A stretch of DNA of 64,000 nucleotides from Diphasiastrum complanatum (GCA_029204225.1 CM055106.1:49486908-49550907); one strand, 5' to 3'. Shown: positions 1 to 12,225, counted from the stretch's first letter. The notes: a model not told the origin generated them from the letters alone. Numbers and translations: made by a program.

Positions 1-1530
1 GGAGAATAATCCTACCACACGTGAAGACTTTATGCCTCGACAGAAAAGGCATAGATACTTCCTTTACTTCCCTTCCTAGAAAGGTGCTCCTTCTCATCTT
101 TTGTAAGGCAAGGGGATGAGAAATATTACATGATATGAAGAGAATAACATTTGCGATGATGATGGCAATGTTGATGACGTTGCTCATCGACGCAAGATTA
201 GCCGAAAATGGCACTTGTGGACAACAATATGCAAGTCGTGTTAGACATAAGCCTAGTAAAGCTCATACTCCCAAATTGATGGAGCACAACCCCGAATACT
301 TTTAAGTACATAACCGGTTCCCTCCACAGAAGGTGCTTAAGATGATGCTACAGAATCATGATGGTAATTGATCCCAATAGACATTCGACCAAGATGTGCA
401 AGTGAAGTGTAAGAAAGACCATGTTAAAAAAAGCATAAGTTTCTATAGTGAAACTTTACCACTAACTTGTGAAGATTCAAGCAATGAATCTCCACATAGG
501 GGCCCGGGACCCTCTTTTTTGATGTCTCAATACCCAAAAAATTATAATAAGAAAACAGCATGACAAAACCCACATTTGAAGCGGGTTCCAAATGTGGGAT
601 GTCCTTTCAAACGCTTTGGCTGCAATTATGGTTGATAGCCAATTTAGGTATTGGACCTCCTAGTGTGGTTTGCCCCAAAATTCTAATTTTCTTTGTTGCT
701 TCTATGTGGTTGGAAAATTTGGCTCTACTATTTTGATAATAGTTTGCATTGTACATAGAATGTACAAATCTAAACATAATCTATGAATCTTTGTATATGT
801 TTTCTATCATTAATACACAATTGAGGAAAAAAGTTCTATAACAGTTTGAAGCTTAGTTCAAGTAACATTAAACCTAGAGCGGGACATGGAATTCAATGTA
901 TCATTTGATTTTGTTTCGCAAAAAACAAGAAATACAAACAGCCTGATTGGTGAAATTCATCTTTTACAGCATCATTTTAGATTTATAGGTTCTTCAACGC
1001 TTCAAAATCAGTAGGTTTCAGTTAAGAATTTCAGGTTTTAAGGTTTTATATTAACCAGAGTTTTAAAAAGGAAAATGTCAATCGAGAGTGAGATTACAAT
1101 AGGAGCTGCTTAACCAAAAACAATAAAGCATTTTCTAGAACAATAAAGATTACTGCGGCATTTTACTGTTCATTTTCCAGGCGGAAAAAGTTGCGCAAAG
1201 ATTAGCATTTCTCAAGAATTTAGAGGATGCATTAAGGTTTAGAGGATTCTGTAGATTCTTTTAACCAAAGCTTTCAAACATTAAGACCGTAAAACAAATG
1301 TTAAGCTGATGATAGGGTAGTTCACAATTCAAATTTTTTTTTAATAAGATCTCCCAGATTTTTACTTCAAATCGGACGACTATGCTCGAACCAGAAATCA
1401 CGGTTTGGTTTCAATATAATAACGAACATGAAACACTGCCTGATGTAAAGGTCAACAAGAAAATCCATGTCCCAATACAAAAATTGCTGGCTTAATGTAT
1501 ATTTATAGTTTGCAATAAATAGCTGCTTAC
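1..1530. other. Non-coding, probably intron 1 of the snurportin gene
   Basis: No coding exon could be recognised on either strand. The stretch lies directly downstream (minus strand) of the splice donor that ends snurportin exon 1, so it is most simply the beginning of that gene's first intron. The only clear structure is a perfect hairpin at 569-598, with arms CCCACATTTG and CAAATGTGGG around a 10-nt loop. The next snurportin exon was looked for and not found here. Confidence 0.5.
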
Positions 1531-1907
1531 CAATCCCTTTTCAAATGTGACGGAATGTCAATCATCCACTCCGGCAACATAAACTGCTGTGCATACCAAG
1601 CCTTGGCTTCCGAGCCTCTCAACCTAGTCCCTTCCAGAAGCCCCAAAACGCCTTCCGAATGACCACTGCTGCTGCTACTTTCTTCCTCGTCCCCATATGA
1701 AAGCTCTTCGTTGCTACCATCCGTCAAACCTTGAAAATCGGGATTGGAAAGGTTATAATGAGGATGATGATGATCAGCAATAGATGACGCCAGCTGCCGC
1801 GCATGCTGCTGCAGATCACGACGGCACTCCTTCTGGCGCTCCAGAGCCAAATCTCGCCGCCGCTGCTGATCTGAGATGGTACGCTTGTGAATTCGAGCTC
1901 TAGCCAT
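1531..1907 (-). CDS. SNUPN: Snurportin-1, first exon (importin-beta-binding domain)
   Basis: This is the first exon of a plant snurportin-1, the adaptor that carries m3G-capped spliceosomal U snRNPs into the nucleus with importin-beta. The start at 1907 opens with a basic stretch containing ISDQQRRR and then an Arg-rich helix ending HARQLAS (residues ~10-42), which is the importin-beta-binding domain at the place expected in the family. An acidic Ser-rich linker follows (residues ~70-85). Residues ~107-125 read AQQFMLPEWMIDIPSHL, the conserved entry to the m3G-cap-binding domain. The frame stops just past a GGTAAGC donor: the exon ends at 1531 in phase 2, so the apparent stop at 1527-1529 is intronic. 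The cap-binding exons lie beyond the window or were not found. Family identification is strong; intactness cannot be judged. Confidence 0.85.
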
Positions 1908-2230
1908 CTCTCGCTCACTTTCTTTTGCTTTTATTCTTCTTGTTCTCCAAAATGAATGAAGAATGGCCCTCCCTCACTATCACTGGTTGCCGCTTGTGTG
2001 TGATATATTTGAAATGAAAATCAGAGGCAGGCGTCTGCGATAAGATGATTCATGATCATCATGCCCTCGGGCCTTCAAAATGACTCCAAAATGAAAGAGA
2101 GAGAGAGGAGAGATTCAAGATAATGACTCCAAATATTGTTCTCTATCTCTCTCTCTCACTCTCTATCTCTCTCACTATCTCTCATGCACGCGGCGCGCAC
2201 ACACACACACACACACACACATGCTCGTTC
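1908..2230 (-). promoter_or_regulatory. 5' flank of snurportin gene with GA/CT and (AC)n repeats
   Basis: Immediately upstream of the snurportin start codon are imperfect CT/GA runs at about 2098-2112 and 2137-2183 and an (AC)n tract at about 2197-2220. GA-rich 5' leaders are common in plant genes and can bind BBR/BPC proteins, but no transcription start or TATA box could be fixed here. The assignment rests only on position. Confidence 0.35.
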
Positions 2231-2452
2231 TGATTCGGATTCAGATTCGTAAGTAGAAACCATGTCAACAAACACATGCATTTTTTAAAGCCTCAACTTC
2301 TAGCATGTTCTAATAAAGTTAGTTCCCAAATGTTGTGCACATCTTGGAACCACCTCTTTTGACATTTGAAATGTAGGCTCGATTCTTGGATGTGCACAAC
2401 TTGATCTCATGACATCACAAAAGTTGAGACAAAATACGATGCATGTGGTCAT

Positions 2453-2453
<1 letters not shown>

Positions 2454-2502
<49 letters not shown>
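2454..2502 (+). repeat. (CT)n microsatellite
   Basis: An uninterrupted CT dinucleotide run of about 48 bp. It lies in otherwise unassigned sequence (2231-2824) between the snurportin 5' flank and the Ty3 leader. No gene was recognised in that interval. Confidence 0.98.
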
Positions 2503-2504
<2 letters not shown>

Positions 2505-2821
2505 CCTAATAGACATGACTCACTGAGCTGCATGTGTTGGTCTCTCATTTTAGTTGAGTCTAGGGAGTCACCCTTAGATATCAAGTGATATCTGTTTTGC
2601 CCACATGGGATTTGGGGACTTGCTCATTTTGGATCTCCCCAACTTTCTTGGTTACATATAAGGACTACAATATTAAATCCTTGACCATTAACCACATTCT
2701 CAAGTTTCTTCTAAACTACGATTACATATCCTCATGGCATTGCATATTCATTTCGAGATGCTCATCGTGGAACAAGCATGCTCATCAGTCTCATCTTTGA
2801 TGAGCACTCCATGTGGACAAG

Positions 2822-2824
<3 letters not shown>

Positions 2825-2912
<88 letters not shown>
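2825..2912 (+). repeat. (CT)n microsatellite
   Basis: An 88-bp pure CT run. The reading frames crossing it encode only Ser-Leu repeats and are not genes. It sits just upstream of the leader of the Ty3 element, possibly inside what was its 5' LTR. No LTR boundary, primer-binding site or matching 3' copy could be identified. Confidence 0.98.
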
Positions 2913-2914
<2 letters not shown>

Positions 2915-3610
2915 GCCATAGAATTAGGTTTAGTCGCTACACTCAATGTGCTTTGAGACTACCTTCAACTATATACCTTTGCTTGGCCCTTTTTTCTTGG
3001 TGTGCGAGAGTTAATTTGATTTCAGTGATCAGAAAATTGGGTTTAAGTGCTAAGAAATCACTAAAAAGTGAAGATCCAGCAAATCCTTCCAGTAAGAACT
3101 CTCGCAATCAATCGATTTCGAATGTTAATTTCCATCAGTGATGAAGCCTGCGAGAGTTGGTTTTGAGATTTGGTGAAGATCAAGCCAAAAAAGTGGTTTT
3201 GAACCCTCGCAGACAGTGAAATTTTCACTTCTTGCAAGAGTTAACTCTCGCGGAGAATTCTATAGTGAGATCTGACCCAGATCCAGCTACTGTGAGCCTT
3301 GCGAGAGTTACTTCCCAAAGATCTTAGAGATATCATTATTTTTATCTACAAAACAGTTAAAAAACCCTCGCACAGGAAACCCTCGCACAAGAGAACCCTC
3401 GCAAACCATATCAATGGAAAGATATGCATCAGATCCAGCTACTGTCAAAATCTCATGTCAATCAGTGCAAGGAGTAAAAAGTTATCAAGGAAAAACCACC
3501 GCAAAAGGCCTAAAAGTCACTTCCGGCCGATCAGATCGATCAGATCCTTGAGATCCAGACTACATCCTATTGTATAAGCAAGATCCAATCACTTTGAAAC
3601 CCACCATCAG
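2913..3610 (+). other. Ty3 leader region with repeated GCGAGAGTT motif
   Basis: This is the untranslated region ahead of gag. It carries nine copies, in both orientations, of a 9-mer GCGAGAGTT / AAC(T/C)CTCGC, at 3004, 3097, 3150, 3202, 3234, 3243, 3301, 3363 and 3378, with a further AACCCTCGC at 3394. Two lie head to head at 3234-3251 and form an 18-bp near-palindrome. The plus-sense copies could pair with the minus-sense ones in RNA. No primer-binding site was recognised, so the 5' LTR edge is unknown. Confidence 0.6.
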
Positions 3611-4847
3611 ATGAATCTGAGATCGGGACGATCAATAGCACGAAGGATAGCAAATCAAGCACCACACCTTCCCAGATTAGCAGCTGTGCAACAAGAGGCA
3701 GAACTGGAACCAGCACCAATGGATCCAATGGGCCAACCCGTACATGTCGCTCCCTTGCAAGCAGTCCAGAGACTATATTGAATGGGTCAAACACTTACGA
3801 TCCGAGTGCAGTGCAGCCCTGACTCCCGATCATGCAGTGATCATGTGGTTCCTAGCCGGACTACCACGAAGCATCAGAAGGGAACTGAAACGACAGGGCT
3901 TGCAAGAAGCTATGGAAGATGCCATCAGGGAAGAGGATGAGGGATCTGACGACGAATATCCATCCACCCACACTCCTACTCCCTCGTTAGTATCATCGTC
4001 ATCAAACGCATCCGCTCTATCCACAGAACTGTTGTTGGAGCAAATGACAAAATTACACAAACAATAGATGGAGCAACTTACGGCGTAGTTTAACCAGAAA
4101 CTGAAAGCCTTATAGGGAGCTGTAGCAGTAACGACACATCAACCAGAATCAAACCAGCTGCAGTATCCTAGACGGGAGAATGTATGGTGTTCAGTGTGCA
4201 CGCAAAATCATACAACGAATGAGTGTCCAGTCCTAAAGTAAAATCTGAGACTGACACATAGATTCTGTCATCTGTGCAATGCAACATCGCACGATACGGC
4301 ATTTTACCCGTTCAATCCTTGGATTGTTCAACAGAAGAGAAGCCCTTATTAGACTTCCTATCCTAACCATCAAGGGGCACCCAATGCGTCACCAAGGTAC
4401 GACGCACCGAATCAACAACAACGTATGGCCTTACCTGCACCACCAGGGCCAACCAATCAACAAGTGGCCCATGTAAACCTGATAGCAACGAAACTAGAGA
4501 TGCAAATGCCACCTCAACCTGAGCAGCAGCAATGGTACGGACCAGATGAACCATTTATGGATCCTGCCATAAATGAATATGTTGCGGCCTATGCAGCTCA
4601 AACTCAGCGTCAAGGTGGAAGAAATTACGGCTGCTACGGATGCGACGAAGGACACAGAATTGCGGAATGTCCCTACAAGGGACAATATACATCCTTCTGT
4701 CGAGAATGCGATTATGGTGGACACTGTTACAAGAATTGTCCATTTAAACCTGAAATCAGTGCACCTCTTAACTTCATTGCAATACAACAACCAACAGTTC
4801 CAGCAGGGATGCCATCGGAAGGACACCAATTCCACCTCCTGTGTTAG
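3611..4847 (+). pseudogene. Ty3 gag with two CCHC zinc knuckles, frameshifted
   Basis: Gag forms the virus-like particle and binds element RNA. A plausible start is the ATG at 3611 (MNLRSGRSIARR, very basic). The frame then shifts to one open at 3744-4067 with a capsid-like helical region (residues ~10-60) and an acidic Ser/Thr tail. After a degraded gap the frame at 4425-4847 carries two knuckles: CYGCDEGHRIAEC (C-X2-C-X3-H-X4-C) and CRECDYGGHCYKNC (C-X2-C-X4-H-X4-C). At least two frameshifts and several stops separate the pieces. Downstream, the overlapping frame 4841-5272 is Pro/Lys-rich and looks like the gag-protease linker. Confidence 0.85.
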
Positions 4848-5281
4848 CTATTACGCGAGCACAGAAGAGGAAGGAAGTGGCTCCCTCACCACCACCCTCA
4901 GTCACTAACGACCAACCCTCAACTTCAGTGCCATATCCGAATGTGAGGGAAGAAAGAAGGCAGTACCAAAAAATAAGACACTTGGTACAGAAAGCACAAG
5001 CGGAGAAAAAAGAGCCAAAAAAGGACCATCCCACGGAACCTCCAGTTGGCGTCAAACGAGAACCACAAGCGGGCACACCACTGCGCACTGATCAGAATGA
5101 TCGGTTGCATCAACATGAACCACCTTTTCACTGCATGGTGGGACCCGAGGAACCACGCACTGAAAGGCTCACACTTTTACTATCAAGTCATATTAGTTTA
5201 CCACTCGGAGAACTATTGCGGATTGCACCACAAGCGAAAAGCCTTCTAGCTGAATGGGCCAAAGCAAATTAGGAGTTAGTA

Positions 5282-6064
5282 GTGCCTGAGCCCATATATT
5301 GTATGGGCTATGAAGAAACAAGTAATGTCCTCCACATCGGAGCAGCATGGGAAAGTGAGGAACACAACATCACTTTGCCAATCAAACACAAGAGATACGA
5401 GGACAAGGCAACAGTGGTAGATGGAGGATCGGGTGTCAATTTGATCTCCACCACTTTGTATGAAAAATGGGGTTTGCAAGGATTGAAGCTAGCAGATCAA
5501 TCTTGTGTAAAACCAAAAGGTGTAGTTGCTGATATCCCTGTAAAGATAGGAAGCATGCAGTTTGTGATTACTTTTGTAGTCGTGGATATACCTAAATCTC
5601 CATCTGCATACCGTGTTTTACTGGGAAGACCATGGTTGAGGACTGCGCAAGTAGTACACAAATGGGGTACGGAAAAACTCACCTTCGAGAACATAGAACA
5701 GGCTGTTAAGGTAGATCCAACCACATGGGCGGTGAAACCTATCGCACCCAGGGCTGATGACGGATCATCTACGACAGATCACACGATTGATCACCCAAGG
5801 CCAGCCAAGGGATCTCACTATGATTCAGAGACGGATGCATTAGCAACTATTGACTGCTGGGCATGTCAATATGAATCAGATCCTGAACCCAGTACATCTT
5901 CACCCAAGTATTACACTATAGACACACCAATCACATTTGGGGTGAATATGATAAACGTAGCATGGCTGTCAGCGGAACCTATTGAGAACCTAGTGGATGA
6001 TGATCTAGTCCCTTGGCAACATGCTCTAACTTATAATAAGAAAATCGAGTTGACTGATGAGTAG
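5282..6064 (+). pseudogene. Ty3 aspartic protease
   Basis: This retropepsin-type domain would process the gag-pol polyprotein. The open segment of 260 codons contains a beta-rich domain with the active-site loop VDGGSGVNLI at residues ~47-56, where most families have D-T/S-G. A flap region follows, then the conserved second half with YRVLLGRPWLR (residues ~111-121). Asp is kept but the next residue is Gly, as in a subset of plant Ty3 proteases known to me. The domain is intact, but the flanking gag and RT frames are broken, so it is called part of a dead element. The acidic tail (residues ~150-260) is linker. The short frame 6077-6307 continues the linker. Confidence 0.85.
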
Positions 6065-6625
6065 GTCCTACACCACATGGACCTAGATCGATACGGAACC
6101 AAGAAAATACCAGCTCAACCACCGCAAAAGTCTGCTATGGCGAAAGTCTCAAGGATCGATCCACCCAAGGCACCTGCGAATAAGAAGAATCAGTTGAAGC
6201 AATGCTACAACCAGGTGATCCGATGGAGTGATCTACCCGAAGAGGTGATAGCTACAGTGGATGTTGATATTCACAACCATGAGGTGAATGTCAGGCAGTC
6301 CCGATGAAAGACAACAAGGATGAACCCACCAAAATGACAAAAAATGACAAAAAAGAAGGTGTTGGATTCCTTGAAGTCAACCAAGATAGACTCAAATACA
6401 GCGTCATCTTCTAACAGGTGACAGAAAATCAAAAAATGACTAGTCGGACTAAGATCAATATGCTGAAAGAGGAATCTCGATGAGCGCCAGTTCACGAGAT
6501 GCCTGAGACTTTCAAGAGTTAACTTTGGACAACGTGGTAATCATGATGCCGCAAGCCCAGAGAGAACCTGATCAAAGTCAGGCACCAGCGGACAAGTCTT
6601 CGAGGGACCTACGTGAACACAGTCG

Positions 6626-7640
6626 ATGAATCTTGCCAAGCCAGGTGAAGAAGAAAAGATAGTGCATGTGGGAGAGCAGTTAACACCCACACAGTTCAAG
6701 AGACTACGATCGTTGTTTGTGGAGTATAAAGATTGTTTTTCCTGGAGTTATAGTGACTTGAAGAACATTCCACCAACAGTAGTCCAACACACCATACCCT
6801 TGGTGGACGGAGCAGTCCCCAAGGTAAGCCGTATACCACTGCAACCCGGATTATACTGAGCTGATCAAGCAGGAGTTGCAGAAGCTGATGGATGCAGATT
6901 TCATCTATGAAATTGAGCACATGGAATGGGTATCACCGATAGTTATCGTACCCAAGAAGAACGACAAAATGCAGATTTCTGTGAATCTGAAGGCGCTAAA
7001 TGCAGTCACCAAAAAAGATCATTTTCCTTTACCATTTACGAAAAGTGTCCTCGACAAAGTAGTTGGCGCTGAAGCCTACAGTTTTCTGGACGGCTTCAGC
7101 GGCTACAACCAGGTGAAGATAGCTCCCCCAGGAGTAGCACAAGACAGCATTTGCCATGGAATGGGGAACCTATGTCTGTAAAGTGATGTCATTCGGACTT
7201 TGCAATGCCCCAAGCACCTTCCAGTGAGTCATGCAAGCGGCATTCAAAGATTATCTGCAAAAATTTCTAAAATTTTTCTTGGACAATCTGTGCGTGCATG
7301 GACCAGACTCAGGACACTTATCCAATTTGGAGAAAGTGTTACAGAAATGCCGCGACTACCAGATCTCCCTGAATCTAGAAAAATGTCAATTTTGGGTGAC
7401 ACATGGCTTGATTCTCGGCCATATAGTGTCAAGACACGGGATCGCCAAAGATCTATCAAAGATCAGGATCATTGTTAATCTACCACCACCGGGGACGATC
7501 GGCGAAGTCTACATCTTCATGGGTCATGCTAACTATTATAGGATCTTTATTCTTGATTTTGCGGAGTTAGCCCAACCAATTTACAAACTCACAACGGATC
7601 CACATTGGAATGAGGAAGCCCTAAAGGCCTTCCAGATGCA
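6626..7640 (+). pseudogene. Ty3 reverse transcriptase, frameshifted
   Basis: The domain copies element RNA into cDNA. The fragments in order are the entry region (HTIPLVDGAVPKVSRIPLQP, 6626-6859); fingers/palm with WVSPIVIVPKKND and SFLDGFSGYNQVKI (6876-7181); then after another shift SFGLCNAP, KFFLDNLCVHG and LEKCQFWV (about 7188-7640). The catalytic Y/F-x-D-D box reads FLDN, so the second Asp is lost as well as the frame. Three reading frames are needed to follow the domain, showing long inactivity. Confidence 0.9.
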
Positions 7641-8087
7641 TTGCTTTCAGCACCAATCTTACGCCCACCAAATTGGTCCATTGAGTTTCACGTGCATACA
7701 GACGCATCAAAGTATGCAGTCGGAGTAGTCTTAACCCAGCCAGGTAAACACAAAAAGGATTTTCCAATCCGATTTGCAAGCCAACAGCTCAGTGATACCG
7801 AAATGAACTATTCAACCACATAGTGGGAAGCACTGACAATGATCTATGCGGTTAAGAAATTTTGTCACTACCTGATGGCCACACATTTTGCTTTTTATAC
7901 GGACCATCAACCCTTGCTCTATCTCGTTAATAAAACTTGCAACACCGGAAGAATCACCAGACGGCTACTTCTGTTGTTGGAATTTGATTTTCGAATAGTA
8001 GTTTGCAAGGAAAAACAACACTACATGGCAGATCATGTGTCACGAATCAAGGGAAGGAGATTGCAACCCAACCCGACGATGCGCTAG
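7641..8087 (+). pseudogene. Ty3 RNase H domain
   Basis: RNase H removes the RNA strand during reverse transcription. It is recognised by IEFHVHTDASKYAVGVVL (first catalytic Asp in TDAS), SQQLSDTEMNYSTT, a stop at 7821-7823, then WEALTMIYAVKKFCHYL and FYTDHQPLLYLV (a later catalytic Asp in TDH). It ends in the tether ADHVSRI. It follows the RT segment directly. One in-frame stop splits it. Confidence 0.88.
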
Positions 8088-8560
8088 CAGATGCTGCCTT
8101 ATTTTACGTGGACACAGTACTAGAATGGGCTGTCGACATTGTTGAATATCTAATGCGGGGCCAACCAGACAAGTCACTACCAAAGGCGGAACAACAAAAA
8201 TTGATCTTGAAGGCTAGACCTTATCAGCTGATTGTCGGCCAGTTGTATCGAAGAGAACCAGACAGAATTTTTCGGTGGTGTATTCTTTCTCATGAAGCCA
8301 CCCAGATCATTTCGCTTTCACATGAAGACATGGGTGGAGGCCATTTTGCATCCGACATTACAGTTTGCAAGATCCTGCAATCAGGATGTTGGTGGCCAAC
8401 GATTCATAAGGATACGGATGAATACTTGAAAAAGTGCGATGTGCGCCAAAGGGCGAGAAGGCCAACGATTGAATTATGACCTACTACACCCAGTCTTAGC
8501 CCAAGCACCATTCGAAAAGTGGGGATTTAATTACATCGGTCCAATTCACCCTGCGATGTA
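8088..8560 (+). pseudogene. Ty3 integrase N-terminus, truncated
   Basis: The HHCC zinc domain is visible as HEDMGGGHFASD followed by CWWPTIHKDTDEYLKKCDVRQR, at about 8300-8455. The first Cys of the expected C-X2-C is present and the second is Arg. After a stop at about 8477 another frame reads FEKWGFNYIGPIHP (about 8510-8557), which is the start of the integrase catalytic core. Nothing further of the D-D-E core was found, so integrase is truncated. From 8560 to 9060 no coding homology was recognised. Confidence 0.8.
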
Positions 8561-9059
8561 GATCAGAGACCTCGATCTCAGTAACTATGGCAAATTAAAG
8601 GGCAAAATTCACCAAAGACTGATGGATCTGTTACCAATTATCTATCAGAACTTCTAGAGAACTACCAATAGTCAGATCAAGCATGGAGGAAGCTGATTAC
8701 TAGTTTGCAGAAGTTAAAAATCAGAAAATCTCAAGATCTCGTCAAAAAACACTCTAAAAGAGCACTTTTTTCATGATTTTTGGAGATCCTCTGGGAGATA
8801 GCTCTTGAAACTTGGACAATCACCAGATCTGACCCAGATGCATCCATGAAAAAGCTCTGTGAAATTTACACTGAAATTACCAAGTTCTCCATTTGCAACC
8901 AAACTTCCTACCAACTATCATCTGCTCATATTGAACACTGATCTGCGCTCTGAAATACACTTCTTGTCATCCAACACTCGTTATTCACAGTTTTTAGTCC
9001 TTTTCACACCTTTTTACATTTTCCACCATTTTTTCTACTTTTTTGACCTCTAATCATCA

Positions 9060-12000
9060 CTGCTAACATGGCCTCCTCACCCTCTGAAGACTCTGGCACC
9101 AAATAGGTGATCCAGCGTGAAATCCTCAAGGCCACATAGATTTGGCCCTTACCCTCTGACGCTCTGATCCAACCATGGCTGCAGACAGCATCCACTTCTA
9201 GAGCAATGGATTTTTACCCGGCGCTTTTTCATTCTGAATTAACATGGGCCTCGCCCTTCACGCTTATGCCACCTGGGTCGAGGAAAAGACACGTTTCCAC
9301 TTTCTATACCAAGGTACCACGTACAAGGTCAGGATTAACGCAGACTCGATGGTCACCATTGACATTATGTCCGGTGATCGTCAACCCATCTCCCATCACC
9401 ACGCCAAAACTCTGATCAAATCTTTTGTCACCCAAACTGCACCAAAAATCCCAATCTAGACTAACAATGGTTACCTGATAGATGCTATCACGGAACCCGT
9501 CATTCAGACGGCTGCGCATCTGTTGAATAATTTTTTGGTTATTTCAATATTTTGCAAGGACAGAATTCAGTCTAACCTGCTGAGTCAGATAGTGTAATTC
9601 TTTATGGAATTCTCTGGTCCCTCAGTTGTGCCATACGACTGGCATAGCTTCCTTATTCGTGAACTAACCAACTCCTTCAAACCCAACAACCGTGAGCGTA
9701 TCGCAACAGGCCCCCATTGTGTAACTTTGCATGCGCACTTCTCGAGCCAAAAGTGCGCGATTTCTAACGCTCAAGTCTTTTGTCTACCCTTGTGCCACAC
9801 ACTAACCTTTATCCGCCATCTCAAGCATCCACCTCCTACCAACCTGCAGTTACTAACACAACGACCAACAAACGAATGCGTGGCACTGCCTCTACATCTT
9901 CATCTCCACCTGCTACCCGACGACGCACCTCCACTACCGCACTAACCACTCCATCAACCACTGCCACTTCTTATTCCGTGCAACCATCCCCTTCTGTCAC
10001 TACCATTCCCGCTTCCTCTGTTGATACCACTCCTATCTCTGTTCCATTATCCACTACTCCGTCCATCACCATCGCATCCTCCATCACTGCTGCCGCCACC
10101 GTTGCTTCCATTCCATTCAGTCCTTCTGATTCTCAATTGTCTCCCGACACTCTGGCGTGGATGCAAGTCATCAATTTTTCACACCCGCACCAGACCCTTT
10201 TTGCTCCATCTTCGTCTTCTTCCATACTCCACACCACCCTTCAGTTCCGCTCTGTTCCTCCCATTCTCTCGTTCGGACAAGCCGTCCTCACCCTCGTTTC
10301 CACAGTTGCTTCTCAAACCCCACCTACTTCACCAACAAAGGTTGTCGAGGGCAACCAACCATTGCCTGATGACGCATTTGTCCAAACAATTTTCGTACCA
10401 TTTCCAGATCAGACTGATCTCACCGCCCCAGATGGCATCAGGTCCAACGAGAACCCGATAGAAGATGATGATGACGACGGAACTCCACAAGTCGTCGGGG
10501 CCGATACAACACAAGACCCTATCAGTGCCACCGTACTGGCTGCTCCCACAGACTTAACGACGGTGTACCAGACTCTGGGCAAATACATCCTAGATGCGGT
10601 AGCGGCCAAAGCTATCTTGGAAAGCATGGTACTACACCTGGCAACAAGCAACACACAGCTGAGAGCAGAACTCACAAGCTGCAACACGAGCTAATTTTGG
10701 CTCAGCAACATGAACAAGTAGGGCACCAAGAGATCGCCAAGCTGCAGTAGAAGGAGGAGGGCCTGAATAATTATATCCAAAGCCTCTCCAAAGCGCTGAC
10801 ATAGGCCTCCACAAAGGTGCGGGAGCTTCAATCCGAAGTGTCCCAACAGCTTGCTCCCATCCAGGCGCAACTAAACCTTTTGGAGAACAGATAATACGTG
10901 CCTAGAGAAGGAGATCAAAGCCCTAAAAGATGAAAAGCTCGTCTAATTAGCTCAACCTACACCAGACTCAAGGCCACTCTCTGAATCGGAAATGAATCTT
11001 CTTCAATGTCAGGTGCAGGTTTATAGCCAAACCTTAAACAACTACCAAGCCGAGTTCAATAAATATCGGACAAGCGCAACTCACGAGCTCGTCCAGGCCA
11101 AGCAAGCCCTCAAGGCTTGCCAAAAATTCATGGAAACGAAGGCCCAGCCCACCCCCCTGGTAATTCCACCGCCACCTATTTTTGATGCTACACAGGCCAG
11201 TACTAGCCAAGACCAAAGCCAACAAGCGGCAGGAGAATCTAACCAAGATCAAGGGTCCGAAGGCCAAGACCAAGGACAAACGGATACGGCTGCTGAGACG
11301 TGAGACCATGGCCAAGGCGCAGATACCAGCCAAAGCCAAGCCACATTATCCAGAGGTTCGCGCATGATATCTGCCAGCTGGGCCTTCCGAAAACCAAAGT
11401 CCGTGGAGGAGAAAATAAATGAATTCCTATCAAAGTATCCCCACGAGTCATTTAGAAATGGCTGGCAGATATCGTTTTTAGCTCAGACAATAAAGGGCAA
11501 AGAACTGCAAGCATAACCCGCCCTCCAACCACAACCAGAGTGGCGTCAGCAGTTGTTCTAAAGAGACCCTGCGGCCATCAGGGCCTACGTGATGAGTCCG
11601 CAACAATTACGGGTGAACGCGCATTTCTTGCCATGTACACGACCATCCAAATGAGTGGAATGTGGCACTCCTCTGGACAAACTCACAATTCAAAACTTCA
11701 ATTGGCCGATCATTCATTTAGAGTACAGTTGGACTACGGATGTGGATGCCAGAAGGGCTCTCACCACATTCGCGAATCAGTATGTCAACTGCCCTGATCC
11801 AACAGTCCGCACGACAGCCACTTACGCCTGGGACTTAGAACATCTAATGGGGATCGAAACTAAATGGGACAATTTTTTCTCCCCCATATTCTTTGACATT
11901 AATAAGGCGCTACCTTCAGACAAAGTCAAAGATCAGTTGCCAATCGCTCGTATGTGTTACCGAGCTGCACTTCTGGACGATCCATGGACACGTATATTCC

Positions 12001-12225
12001 AAGCATGGGTCGACCAAGATTGGTTGAGAGGAGTCCACAAGTCCCTTCACATGCCCAAGGACTTGGAGAAACTGGACCACCTCAACTTTATGGAGGACGT
12101 CACGACCTACCTGATCCAGCAAAGGCGGGTGAAGAAAACTCTTTACTAGACCGGCAGAGTGCCGAGGGACTGGCACTACTTCAGGCCGTGGGTCCTGTTG
12201 GGGGTATTCCCAACAAAGTGTAAAT
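9060..12225 (+). pseudogene. Accessory ORF region downstream of Ty3 pol (Ser/Thr/Pro-rich, then coiled coil)
   Basis: A chain of plus-strand frames, each interrupted by a few stops or shifts, seems to come from one or two long proteins: 9206-9519, 9604-9780, 9780-10694 (304 codons), 10992-11303 and 11655-12149. The piece at 9780-10694 begins with a Ser/Thr/Pro-rich stretch and becomes acidic. After it comes helix-prone, Gln/Glu/Leu-rich sequence (about 10560-11130) that looks like coiled coil. The last frame (164 codons) is Trp/Asp-rich and not recognised. The position after pol and the composition match the extra ORFs carried by some large plant Ty3 elements. No function is assigned, and ownership by the 3.6-8.6 kb element is inferred from orientation and adjacency. 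Confidence 0.5.

Larger units (their letters stand above)
3611..8560 (+). mobile_element. Degenerate Ty3-type LTR retrotransposon, internal region
   Basis: In order on the plus strand are gag with two zinc knuckles, aspartic protease, reverse transcriptase, RNase H and the integrase zinc domain followed by the first residues of the catalytic core. That is the Ty3 order (RT and RNase H before integrase). Numerous frameshifts and stops break it, so it is not autonomous. The integrase core stops being readable after about 8560. Element type is certain. Lineage is uncertain, although the protease style (VDGGSGVNLI) resembles elements I know from gymnosperms and seed-free plants. Confidence 0.93.

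Noticed and set aside
2734-3141. Plus-strand frame of 135 codons over a CT tract
   Set aside because: Its body is a Ser-Leu repeat from the microsatellite; flanks show no homology.
3611-8560. Endogenous pararetrovirus (caulimovirid)
   Set aside because: RT and RNase H are followed by an HHCC integrase region, and no movement-protein motif was seen, so it is a Ty3 retrotransposon.
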